From CBDFNN01 sp965250215 (GTDB taxonomy: Bacteria; Bacteroidota; Rhodothermia; Rhodothermales; DATKEJ01), in NCBI GenBank assembly GCA_965250215.1, contig CBDFNN010000004.1, positions 434,001-498,000 of the forward strand: a stretch of 64,000 bases of DNA, written 5' to 3'. The notes below the pieces were generated by a model. The model did not search any database and was not told the origin of the DNA. It saw only the letters and a program-made list of their open reading frames with translations. Below are positions 53,713 through 62,275 of the stretch, piece by piece (the stretch's first letter is position 1; every line of letters starts with the position of its first letter). Made by a program: the position numbers and the translations under genes.

Positions 53713-55431
53713 TCATTCTTTAAATCTCCAGTAGCGCCCAAGACTCGACCGAACGAGTTCGAGGCCAAACCTTCTATCAGGTCTCTCTCCCCCAATTATG
53801 TAAGAAATATCCGTGACAATCGACCTATCATCAGAAAAATACGAATGTCCGAGAAATCCAGAACTGACTAATGTTGCGTCTATAGTTTCAATTCCAGGAG
53901 TGACGACTAAGTCGTCTCCAGCATCACCGGCCCGCGCCCGTCCTTCGTGAACTAATTTCGACGCTTGAAGCGCTCGATCTGACGATGAAGCGTACAAAGT
54001 TACAGGTCTGCCCAAAGAAACTAGTTTTGGGACGATTTCCTCCTTAAAAACCATCGCATCAATGTCTGGAGCTGCAAGGATGATCTCCTTTAGTCGTGAT
54101 CGAAATTCAGGCCGCTCAGTAAGCACATCAGCGATGACTCGCGTAACAGCACGATTCCCCATACTATGGGCAATCAAATAGATATTTTCGGCCGTTGATT
54201 GAGTAAAGAAGTCGAGGAAGAATTCCTCTAAATGAACCATTGTAAGCTCAATGGCTTCTTCATCCTCCTCATATTTCGAAACAGAACCATTGGAAGGCCA
54301 GCTGTAAAAAACGGGGGCACCTTTAAAATCAAGATCGTCTGCAAGCTGTGCGGTTCTTTTTGCGGCGTCGCTAAATGAGACGTTGAATCCATGAACAAAA
54401 ACTAGAGCTGATTTAGAAGGCGATTCGTTGACCCTAGCGGAAAGATCATTAAAAACCACTGAACTTTCCTGCTCAAGGACCTTCCACAAAACGAAATGTT
54501 TATTGGCGTCTTCGTTCAGCTCGAAGCGAAAAATGGAGGGAGATTCGATAAACCCAAGCTTGTGATTCGGAGGAATCGTTACAAAACATCTCCCGTATTT
54601 CAAAACATCTTTTCCAGGACCATACACCAGGTAAGGATCTGTTGACCCAGTATGTTTACGATCGGTCGCGTAAAAGACCTCAACTACCTTATACGGCTTA
54701 TTCAATGGACGACTTGGCTGAGCATCTGGTTGAGGACCATCACCAACACCCGTATCATCACCAGATGAAGCTGGCAATTGTCCCCTTGGCTTTGGTTGAG
54801 ATTCAGAGACAGGGAATGGAGTCATATCGATAATCGAAATATCGTCAAAAACTAAGCTACCGTGCATGTCTGATTTACTTAGATCACCTACTAGGAGGTG
54901 TTCGATAGTCGGAAAGGAAGATGGAGACAGTGTGCTGACAAGTCGACCATTGACGTAGAAATTCTGTGTTAATGTTCTTTCGTCTACCCTTATGGTGATG
55001 TTATTCCAGGCGTCTTTCGCCAAGTGGTAGGGGATAGTCTCGTTGTCGTCCACTGCAGTGAAAGCGAGCGTACTATCCGTCATAAGAACACCGGTAACAA
55101 ATACGGTCGATCCGTATGGCCAATCAGAGATAAGCTCGAAGGCACTAGAATATGTTTCGCTTTCTGGATAGACCCAAAAAGAAATCTCGTGTGCTCCGTA
55201 GTCCAGATAGAGTTCTTGATAGGAATACGAATAGGCCTCTGCGAGGGAATCACTAATCAATAGAGATTTTGACCCGGCGTGGACGGTGGAGTTCGAAATG
55301 GTGGCTCCGTGATCTGGAGTCCACCCCGTAAAGTCGGCCTCAAAATCTCCATTGGGAATGACATTCTGTCCCGGTAACAATCTTGGCGAAATGACCAGTA
55401 GTAAGATCAATAATGCTAATAGTGACTTCAT
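53713..55431 (-). CDS. Secreted DUF900 alpha/beta hydrolase with N-terminal carbohydrate-binding-like domain
   Basis: The protein is 572 aa. Residues 1-21 are the signal peptide. Residues about 22-200 form a beta-sandwich (VIPNGDFEADFTGWTPDHG, AHEISFWVYPES, WNNITIRVDERTLTQNFYVNG) like a concanavalin or CBM module. A proline- and D-rich linker follows. From about 245 the DUF900 pattern begins: VVEVFYATDRKHTGS, GRCFVTIPPNHKLG, LVFVHGFNVSFSDAAKRTAQLADDL and the nucleophile in LIAHSMGNRAV. The hydrolase substrate is unknown, and the N-terminal domain suggests a glycan-bound one. It ends just before the phosphorylase gene. Confidence 0.86.
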   Translation of the reverse strand: MKSLLALLILLLVISPRLLPGQNVIPNGDFEADFTGWTPDHGATISNSTVHAGSKSLLISDSLAEAYSYSYQELYLDYGAHEISFWVYPESETYSSAFELISDWPYGSTVFVTGVLMTDSTLAFTAVDDNETIPYHLAKDAWNNITIRVDERTLTQNFYVNGRLVSTLSPSSFPTIEHLLVGDLSKSDMHGSLVFDDISIIDMTPFPVSESQPKPRGQLPASSGDDTGVGDGPQPDAQPSRPLNKPYKVVEVFYATDRKHTGSTDPYLVYGPGKDVLKYGRCFVTIPPNHKLGFIESPSIFRFELNEDANKHFVLWKVLEQESSVVFNDLSARVNESPSKSALVFVHGFNVSFSDAAKRTAQLADDLDFKGAPVFYSWPSNGSVSKYEEDEEAIELTMVHLEEFFLDFFTQSTAENIYLIAHSMGNRAVTRVIADVLTERPEFRSRLKEIILAAPDIDAMVFKEEIVPKLVSLGRPVTLYASSSDRALQASKLVHEGRARAGDAGDDLVVTPGIETIDATLVSSGFLGHSYFSDDRSIVTDISYIIGGERPDRRFGLELVRSSLGRYWRFKE

Positions 55432-55909
55432 TCTTCAGGTGATTTCTTAGAGTGAAAAGCGGTAAAAGTTTGATCCAATAAAGCGAGCTCTCGATGCTCT
55501 CGCAATGTCCAGAGGTACCACGCCAGAAGGACTCTATGAGTGGATTGGTATGTGGTGGGCCCTGTCAAAATGAGGATTGGTTTTCCAAGGGAGATGTCAC
55601 ATTAGATCTCCACGAGATTCGAGTATTGCTTTAGGCAGATTTTGCCCTAATAATACTATGATACCGAACCAAGCTTCAGAGGTCAAATATTAGCAGCTCC
55701 GAAAGTCGCTAGAATAAAGTTGACGCCTCCCTAGATTGAAGCTACATAGTCCGATTATCTATGATGTCGATACCAATCACCGAAGCGATGCCAGCTACAG
55801 GTGTAAAACAGTGGACCACGGGCACATAAAATGCTACAATTAGTCTTGTGTGACGAGTTTGTCGGGACTGTCTTTTGAACAATTATCACAGTTGGGAATT
55901 TCCCTTTTC
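55432..55909. other. Gene-free stretch between divergent genes
   Basis: About 480 bases with no credible frame. It must contain the promoters of the DUF900 gene and of oppD-like. A GGGAATTTCCC palindrome lies at about 55894-55904, just before the oppD start, and may be an operator or chance. Confidence 0.4.
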
Positions 55910-56899
55910 ATGACCGAGCAGAACGCCGTTCTCGAAATAAAAAATCTCGCTGTGGAATTCTCCACGCCGACCGGTCCCCTTCGGGCCGTTGAGCAATTGG
56001 ATCTAAGTATCAAGGAAGGCGAGACTTTAGCCTTAGTAGGGGAGTCTGGCTCAGGCAAATCGGTAACCTGTCTCAGCATTATGGGGTTACTTCCTGATGC
56101 TGGGAAAATCGTACAGGGATCTATTCGCTTCAAAGGGAAAGAGCTACAAGATCTAGACTCAAAAGAAAGAAGACGCCTCCGCGGCTCTAGCATGTCCATG
56201 ATTTTCCAAGAGCCGATGACCAGTTTGAATCCGGTATTCAAAATCGGATCACAGCTGGCAGAATCCGTAAGGACTCATTCAGGCCTGTCAAAAAAAGGTG
56301 CCATGAAGCGGGCAGCTGAGTTGCTAGATTTGGTCCAAATACCGGAGGCCAAAAGGCGCCTGAAGAACTATCCTCACGAGTTGTCTGGAGGAATGCGACA
56401 GCGAGTCATGATTGCCATGGCCTTGTCTGGAGATCCTGAGCTTCTTATCGCTGACGAACCCACTACGGCCCTTGATGTCACGGTCCAAGCCCAAATTATC
56501 GATCTTCTAGATTCGTTAAAGGCAGAGCTAGGAATGGCCCTACTTTTCGTCACACATGACCTCGGTGTCGTGGCTAGTATCGCCGATCGCGTTGCTGTCA
56601 TGTATGCTGGTCAACTAGTTGAAATGGCGGATGTAAGGGATTTATTCGATCATCCCCAAATGCCCTACACTACAGGACTAATAGCTAGCGTACCAGCTCT
56701 TTCAGCAGAGGATGGATACTCCCGACTCAAAACTATCTCCGGCCAAAGTCCCTCACCTCGCGATAAGTTCTCAGGCTGCAAATTTGGACCACGCTGCGAC
56801 TTCAAAATCCAGCCTTGCGAGCAAGACGATATTCCACTTATCACGACCGAAACGAGAAGTGTGCGATGTCTCCGGTCTACAGAATTGAAACTGTCTTGA
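55910..56899 (+). CDS. Peptide/nickel-type ABC transporter ATP-binding protein (OppD/DppD family)
   Basis: I use ATG 55910 (329 aa); the frame extends to GTG 55850, but MTEQNAVLEIKNLAVEF is the typical start. Walker A is GESGSGKS (residues 44-51), the signature is LSGGMRQR, Walker B is LLIADEPTTALDV, and the H-loop is VTHDLG. The C-terminal oligo_HPY extension has the conserved cysteines CKFGPRCDFKIQPC. It energises uptake of peptides or peptide-like compounds with its partner OppF. The permease genes are not in the window. It is the first gene of a two-gene unit. Confidence 0.93.
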   Translation: MTEQNAVLEIKNLAVEFSTPTGPLRAVEQLDLSIKEGETLALVGESGSGKSVTCLSIMGLLPDAGKIVQGSIRFKGKELQDLDSKERRRLRGSSMSMIFQEPMTSLNPVFKIGSQLAESVRTHSGLSKKGAMKRAAELLDLVQIPEAKRRLKNYPHELSGGMRQRVMIAMALSGDPELLIADEPTTALDVTVQAQIIDLLDSLKAELGMALLFVTHDLGVVASIADRVAVMYAGQLVEMADVRDLFDHPQMPYTTGLIASVPALSAEDGYSRLKTISGQSPSPRDKFSGCKFGPRCDFKIQPCEQDDIPLITTETRSVRCLRSTELKLS

Positions 56900-57855
56900 G
56901 CATAACGGAGCCCATACTATCTCTTCAAAATGTCCATGTTCGCTTTCCTGCTGAGGGCGGAAAGACGGTTAAGGCCGTAACGGATGTTAGTCTGGATATT
57001 TTTCCAGGAGAAGTCTTCGGACTCGTCGGTGAGTCAGGATCTGGAAAGACCACGCTAGGACGAGCCATGCTAAAGCTCCTAGATATTAGTGAGGGTCGGG
57101 TATCCTTCAAAGGAGATAATTTGGCCGACAAGGATCGGCATGCAATGCGGGTTTTGCGATCCAAAATGCAGATCATTTTTCAGGACCCATATGGAAGCCT
57201 GAATCCACGAATGTCCATCGATGGGATTTTGCAAGAAGCGGTTCTTCTTAGTGACCCGAAGGAAAGCCTGGATAAAAGGATAGACGAGCTTCTCGACCTT
57301 GTTGGACTACCCCGCGAATCCAGGCATCGCTATCCACACGAATTCTCCGGAGGTCAGAGGCAGCGAATCTGCATCGCAAGGGCCTTGGCCGTCCGACCTG
57401 AATTCATTGTCGCTGATGAGCCGGTGGCAGCACTGGATGTTTCGATCCAAGCGCAGATCGTTAACCTTTTGCAGGACCTGAAAAAGGAATTGAACTTGAC
57501 GATGTTGTTCATCGCTCATGATCTTGCCGTAGTGCGCCACATCAGCGACCGCATCGCTGTCATGTATCTGGGACGTTTGCAAGAATGTGGCCCGTCTAGT
57601 GAAGTCGTGGCTCAGCCCATGCATCCTTATTCCCAAGCTCTGCTGTCCGCTGTCCCCGTCCCAGATCCAAAAGTTAGAGCGAAAAGGCAAATTCTGAAAG
57701 GTGAGCTTCCGAGCCCCATCGATCCACCTTCTGGATGTGTATTTAGGACGCGCTGCCCGCTCGCAGATGCTGACTGTGGCAAGGAAGTGCCAGAGCTGAG
57801 AGAAATTGCTCCCGGCAGGCAGGTCGCTTGTATTAAACTAGATACTAGATACTAG
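56866..57855 (+). CDS. Peptide/nickel-type ABC transporter ATP-binding protein (OppF/DppF family)
   Basis: ATG 56866 gives 329 aa and overlaps oppD by 34 bases; TTG 56896 overlapping the oppD TGA is an equally good coupled start. Walker A is GESGSGKTTLG, the signature is FSGGQRQRICIARAL, Walker B is FIVADEPVAALDVS, and the C-terminal Cys-rich extension is present (CVFRTRCPLADADC). It forms the ATPase pair with OppD. The last codons (LDTRY and the TAG) are written by a 7-bp tandem repeat that continues past the stop. Confidence 0.93.
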   Translation: MSPVYRIETVLSITEPILSLQNVHVRFPAEGGKTVKAVTDVSLDIFPGEVFGLVGESGSGKTTLGRAMLKLLDISEGRVSFKGDNLADKDRHAMRVLRSKMQIIFQDPYGSLNPRMSIDGILQEAVLLSDPKESLDKRIDELLDLVGLPRESRHRYPHEFSGGQRQRICIARALAVRPEFIVADEPVAALDVSIQAQIVNLLQDLKKELNLTMLFIAHDLAVVRHISDRIAVMYLGRLQECGPSSEVVAQPMHPYSQALLSAVPVPDPKVRAKRQILKGELPSPIDPPSGCVFRTRCPLADADCGKEVPELREIAPGRQVACIKLDTRY

Positions 57856-57871
57856 ATACTAGATACTAGAT
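57837..57871. repeat. 7-bp tandem repeat spanning the oppF stop codon
   Basis: Five perfect copies of ACTAGAT. The third copy supplies the in-frame TAG at 57853-57855, so the last coding bases belong to the array. The region is the 30-bp gap between convergent genes. Confidence 0.93.
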
Positions 57872-57885
57872 AAATTAGCCTGATG

Positions 57886-58809
57886 TTAACGAGTCAGAGG
57901 CAACACCTCTTGGACACCTCGTACTGAAAGACTCAAGCCGACTCGCTCAATAATAGCACTTAGCTCGCCCTCGGTATAACGATCAATCAGCCGGCCGGGC
58001 TGACGAATGAATTGCGTGTCTATGATTCCTCTCTGATGGTAGACGAACTTCCGATAGGCCAATCCGATTTTCGGTTGAAACTCGTATCTGATCAAGGGAA
58101 TGTATCGGTCGAATATGGCAGCGGCTTTATCGCGGTCTCCTGCTCGGAAAGATTCGTAGACGGCCACGAGAACCTCGGGAAAGGCAAAGCCAGTCATTAT
58201 TCCCCTGGAGCCACGTTGAAGCTCTTCCAAGAAATACTCGCCACCCAGTCCCCCGAAGATTCCGAAGTTTTCGTCGGTCATGGATTGGATCTTCGTCATC
58301 TTGTCTAGAACCGGTAGCTCCTCCAATTTGATATAATCGACCCCAGAAATCTCATTCGCGATTCGAGCGATGAGTTCTGCGGAAAGGATGGTCCCAAAGG
58401 ATTCCGGGAAATCGTGGATGCCAACCGGTATATCGACGGCTTCGGAAACAGCGCCGTAGTGATTGAACAAAGCCTGATCATTCTGTATGCCGATGGGCGC
58501 CACAAAGACAGCGTCGGCTCCAAGCTCCTGTGCTTCTTGAGCTTGCTCAATAGCGCCAGCTGTGCCGAAGGCACGCACGCCAACCCATGTTGGGATGGCA
58601 CCGCTGGCTTGATTTACGACACTTCGGACGACCAATTTTCTTTCCGATTCCGCCATCTTGTGCGACTCGCCCATGAATCCGAGAATGGAAACGCCGTGTG
58701 CTCCGACCTCCATTTCGAAGTCAATTAGACGACGCATGCTGGACTCATCTACACTGCCATCGTCCTTGAAAGGAGTTGGTAAAATAGGTAAAACACCTTG
58801 AAAGCTCAT
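57886..58809 (-). CDS. Dihydrodipicolinate synthase family aldolase/lyase, altered active site
   Basis: The protein is 307 aa and has the DapA/NanA barrel. The Schiff-base lysine is K161 in YIKLEE, matching the E. coli enzyme. The two threonines of GTTGE are replaced by F45 and M46 (LGFMGES), and the tyrosine of the proton relay is replaced by H132 (GIHDFP). It therefore is unlikely to make dihydrodipicolinate; it may cleave or form another keto acid. It is the last gene of the operon with the allantoinase-like and AroM genes. Confidence 0.88.
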   Translation of the reverse strand: MSFQGVLPILPTPFKDDGSVDESSMRRLIDFEMEVGAHGVSILGFMGESHKMAESERKLVVRSVVNQASGAIPTWVGVRAFGTAGAIEQAQEAQELGADAVFVAPIGIQNDQALFNHYGAVSEAVDIPVGIHDFPESFGTILSAELIARIANEISGVDYIKLEELPVLDKMTKIQSMTDENFGIFGGLGGEYFLEELQRGSRGIMTGFAFPEVLVAVYESFRAGDRDKAAAIFDRYIPLIRYEFQPKIGLAYRKFVYHQRGIIDTQFIRQPGRLIDRYTEGELSAIIERVGLSLSVRGVQEVLPLTR

Positions 58810-58855
58810 TTCTTCTTGTTCGTTTTATGTAGATGAATACTGTCCATTCGCTTGG

Positions 58856-60211
58856 CTATTGAGGCCGGACGAATCGTCCATCGCCTGCTTTCCCCGTCAC
58901 TCTTCCCTGTTCGTAAATACAAGATCCCCTTAGCCAGGTAGACTCGACCTTACCCAGAACGGACATGCCGTGATACGGGCTTGCTCCGACCTCGTAGTGG
59001 AGCTCAGCGTCATCGACTGTCCACTCGGTCTCAGTGTCAAATACTACAAAGTCGGCATCCATGCCTTCCGTTAGTCGGCCTTTGTTTTTGAAGCCGAAGA
59101 GATCAGCAGGACCGCTGCAGACGAGTTCTAAAAAGCGGTCCAATCCTAATCGTTTTGTTGCAACGCCCGAACTGTAGAGTAGACTTCCTAAGGTTTCAGC
59201 TCCAGGTAGTCCTGCGTAGGCGTCAAAAATACTAGTCGTCTCTTTCCTAGAAAGAGGGTAGGGGGAATGGTCTGAGGTGACGATGTCAATACTGCCATCT
59301 ATCAATCGCTCCCACAGGCCATCCACATCTTCCGGCGTCCTCAACGGAGGGTTGCACTTAGCCCGACCGCCCATTTTCGTCAAGGCATATTGATTTAACA
59401 ATAGATATTGCAAACAGGTCTCTCCGCTGGCATGAACGCCTTGACTTCTGTTCCAATTTATCAAGTCGAAGGTCCGAGGAATAGTACCGTGAACCATGTG
59501 CAAATGTACGCCAGTCCAATAGGCGAATTCCAGCAAGCGACCGGCCGCCTCAGCTTCTGCGACCGCCGGTCTGCTCAAAGCATGATCCAATGCAGCCGTG
59601 CGACCAGCGGCCTTGAAACGCTCCTCCTCGCTAAAGATGATTTCTTGATTCTCTTGATGAGCGGCAACGGGCCGTTTCGTTTTTGCTATCTCTTGAAAAG
59701 CCTCGACGAATCGACCATCGGGAATCCTAGGGAATCGGATCGGATCAACTTCGATCGTCGAGACCTTGAATCCTGCGGCTCCTGCATCTGACATAGCAGC
59801 TATGTTATCGAGAGGCCCGGAAGGTCGAAAGGTGGTATAGAGTCCCACGTCAATTACAGCCTCTTTCTCCACGTCTTGGATTTTTGTAAGAAGGCGCTCT
59901 GCGGTATTGACGGGTTGGTCTGGTTTGTCAAAAGGCATGTCAATCAGCGTCGTCGTTCCTCCAGCCGCGGCTGCCCTAGTTGTAGCCGTTATTCCTTCAT
60001 CCACACAGGATCGACAGTGGACATGGGCATCAACAAATCCCGGTAAAATCAAACGCTGTGAGTAGTCTAGAACTTTCTGTCCTTCAAGAGAATTACTGGA
60101 CACTTTCGAAATTTTCCCGTCTTTAATCCCCAACCATGCAAGGGTGAAAGTCTCCTTTCCAGGGAGTGCCAAGTTGCCTAGCACGGCGATGTCGAAATTG
60201 TCTTCACTCAT
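58856..60211 (-). CDS. Allantoinase/dihydropyrimidinase-like amidohydrolase
   Basis: The protein is 451 aa, the usual length for the cyclic-amide branch. Metal ligands are HVH (63-65) in PGFVDAHVHCRSC, the bridging K149 in AAGFKVST, H185 in VAAHQEN, a histidine in HLHMVHGT and the aspartate in IVTSDHSPY. The C-terminal beta-sandwich begins GRLTEGMDADFVVFD. Allantoinases and hydantoinases open a cyclic amide or ureide ring. This one, between AroM and the DHDPS-like gene and 2 bp from AroM, is likely to open a ring in an unknown substrate. Confidence 0.88.
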   Translation of the reverse strand: MSEDNFDIAVLGNLALPGKETFTLAWLGIKDGKISKVSSNSLEGQKVLDYSQRLILPGFVDAHVHCRSCVDEGITATTRAAAAGGTTTLIDMPFDKPDQPVNTAERLLTKIQDVEKEAVIDVGLYTTFRPSGPLDNIAAMSDAGAAGFKVSTIEVDPIRFPRIPDGRFVEAFQEIAKTKRPVAAHQENQEIIFSEEERFKAAGRTAALDHALSRPAVAEAEAAGRLLEFAYWTGVHLHMVHGTIPRTFDLINWNRSQGVHASGETCLQYLLLNQYALTKMGGRAKCNPPLRTPEDVDGLWERLIDGSIDIVTSDHSPYPLSRKETTSIFDAYAGLPGAETLGSLLYSSGVATKRLGLDRFLELVCSGPADLFGFKNKGRLTEGMDADFVVFDTETEWTVDDAELHYEVGASPYHGMSVLGKVESTWLRGSCIYEQGRVTGKAGDGRFVRPQ

Positions 60212-60213
60212 GA

Positions 60214-60903
60214 CTAAGTCTTTCGTTGATTAGTAAGTGTCGCGGATTCTTGCATCACTTCGCGAGCGAAGCCGATAGCCAAATGTCCGAGGTCGATCAC
60301 AGGAATGGACACAGATTTCTGGACCTTGTCTAGTATCGATTTGGAGTATCCCACATAATCTAGTACCAAGGCATCACTTGCTGTCCCACTAGCTAGCCCA
60401 CTCATCCAAGTCTCAACCGATACGTCATCTTCGCGACTGTCCATAGAATGAACATCAATATTGAATCCCGCATTGGCCCACTTTTCTGCGGCTGGCTGGG
60501 ACTGCTTTTCGAAAGGCACGATGACTATGAGTTTTTCAAAACCGGAGTCCTTGAATACACCGCAGGCGTGCTCGAAGGGTCGAATTATCAAAGCGTCTGA
60601 TTTCAATTGTGGAAAGGGACCGGCACACAATACGATGTGCAGATCAACCTCGGAATCTACTCTATCAATTTGAGCTTGAATGAGCGGCTGCAAGAAAGCG
60701 GCTCCTACCTCCACACGACTTCCGTCTTTGAGTTTGGTCTCAAGTGGAAAATCCCCCATCGAGACCGAGGGAATGTCTGATGCTTTCATCGGATCAAGCG
60801 CTCCTGTCACTACAATATCTTCTATACCTAACTCCGATGAAATAATAGGAATAAGGTCTGGCCTTGGCGTCTGTCCGATGGTATGTAAAGCAGCGATAAA
60901 CAT
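60214..60903 (-). CDS. aroM: AroM family protein
   Basis: The protein is 229 aa, the family's normal size. It begins with the diagnostic segment HTIGQTPRPDLIP and has the later blocks DIHIVLCAGPFP-like (DLHIVLCAGPFPQL), IIRPFEHACGVF and DALVLDYVGYS. AroM is a racemase-fold protein of unknown biochemical activity, which in many bacteria is encoded within peptide-type transporter and hydrolase clusters. Here it is separated from its upstream and downstream neighbours by one and two bases. Confidence 0.88.
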   Translation of the reverse strand: MFIAALHTIGQTPRPDLIPIISSELGIEDIVVTGALDPMKASDIPSVSMGDFPLETKLKDGSRVEVGAAFLQPLIQAQIDRVDSEVDLHIVLCAGPFPQLKSDALIIRPFEHACGVFKDSGFEKLIVIVPFEKQSQPAAEKWANAGFNIDVHSMDSREDDVSVETWMSGLASGTASDALVLDYVGYSKSILDKVQKSVSIPVIDLGHLAIGFAREVMQESATLTNQRKT

Positions 60904-60904
60904 A

Positions 60905-62275
60905 CTAGAATAAAAGTAGTGCTCCGGAGGAAGGAGACCAATCTTTCAAAGAGGAAGAAATGGCTGTCAATCTTAGGGGGCTGTAAAGAAAGAGCCAAGG
61001 TGCATCGTCACGAAGAATGGAATAGGCCTGTTGATAGAGCTCTCGACGTGCCTCAGACGACGCCGTACTTTGTGCCCTATCCACCAGTCTATCAAAGTCG
61101 AGGTTCTCGTAGCCCAGCCACCATGGACCTGCAAAGCCACTATGAAATTTTTCCCGGAAGACTCTGAAGGTACTTCCTGGACTCGAATCGAAGCATGCCA
61201 TCGTTCCGATCTGACCATCTCGGACGCGCATGGCGTAGCCCGGCCTATCGTCGTCTATGCGAAGTTGTGGCCTTAGGCCTACTGCAGTTAGGTATTCGCA
61301 CATTCTTTCACCGAGTATGGGTGCCTCATCAGGGAGGCGCGAGGGAATGTCTATGATGAGCTCTGCGTTCTCGCACTGTCCCAATTTCAATTCGCGACGC
61401 GCTTCCTCCGGATCATAGGGCCAAGCCATTGTAGAGGGATCGAATCCCAAATGTCGTTCAGTTAATGGCCCGGTAAGAGCCGTGGCCGATCCGAACATTA
61501 CATCGTCTATCAATGACTCAAGATCTACCGCCAAGTTAATAGCTCGTCTGAGATGGATGTTTTGTACCTCGTTGTTCTGAAAATTGAACATGAAGGTGGC
61601 GCAGACCGTTGTCGCGCTTCTGTCAATTCGGATGTCTTTTTCAAGGGCATGGTGGGTGGCCAGCTTCGCGGACACATCGGCCGAGCCCTTCTTAACTGCA
61701 TCCAATCGAAGTTCGGCATCGGGCTCTTCCTCCCAGAGTAGACGGAGCTGGTCCGATTCCAATACCAGCCGTTTAGAATCGTAGTCGACAACGCGAAAAT
61801 CGCCAGTACCTATGAAACTGGTCGGAAGGGCAGCAACGGAGTCTTCGGAAAGAATAGGAATATCACAGAGCAAGTCAGAGAGATCGGCCATGGGAAGTGG
61901 CGTTGACACCACTACATCTTCGCCCGAAGCTTCGATGCTAGCACCTTCTAAATAGCTCTTAATGACGCCGCTCGTTCCAAGCTCTCCGTCTATTACTTCA
62001 TCGCGAAGCCGACGCAAAGAGAATACAGCATCCTTCACCGTCAGGGCCGAACCGTCTTGAAAGGTCTTGTCGCTCCGGATCTTAAAGGTCCAAGTCCGAG
62101 CATCATCGGAAAGTCTCCATGACTCCGCAAGACAAGGTTCAATCGAAGCGTCTTTGCCTAGTCTTATGAGGGGCTCAAACACATTACCAAGGATCGATAG
62201 CCTCTCGGCATTGTCGCTCGTAATATGCGGATCGGAAATCCGCACATGCTCTTGCAGGATTCGAATCGTCCTCAT
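60905..62275 (-). CDS. Peptide-type substrate-binding protein (SBP_bac_5) without signal peptide
   Basis: The protein is 456 aa and has the family-5 binding-protein pattern: ITSDNAERLSILGNVFEPL, ACLAESW-like (EPCLAESWRLSDDARTWTFKI) and KTFQDGSALTVKDAVFSLRRL, followed by the C-terminal lobe with HLRRAINLAVDLESL and YQQAYSILRDDAPWLFLYSP. The start ATG overlaps the TGA of the upstream gene (ATGA), which fixes it; no signal peptide or lipobox precedes the mature domain, and the in-frame upstream codons are not hydrophobic. Either the protein stays in the cytoplasm or it is exported by an unusual route. It probably belongs with OppD/OppF. Confidence 0.85.
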   Translation of the reverse strand: MRTIRILQEHVRISDPHITSDNAERLSILGNVFEPLIRLGKDASIEPCLAESWRLSDDARTWTFKIRSDKTFQDGSALTVKDAVFSLRRLRDEVIDGELGTSGVIKSYLEGASIEASGEDVVVSTPLPMADLSDLLCDIPILSEDSVAALPTSFIGTGDFRVVDYDSKRLVLESDQLRLLWEEEPDAELRLDAVKKGSADVSAKLATHHALEKDIRIDRSATTVCATFMFNFQNNEVQNIHLRRAINLAVDLESLIDDVMFGSATALTGPLTERHLGFDPSTMAWPYDPEEARRELKLGQCENAELIIDIPSRLPDEAPILGERMCEYLTAVGLRPQLRIDDDRPGYAMRVRDGQIGTMACFDSSPGSTFRVFREKFHSGFAGPWWLGYENLDFDRLVDRAQSTASSEARRELYQQAYSILRDDAPWLFLYSPLRLTAISSSLKDWSPSSGALLLF

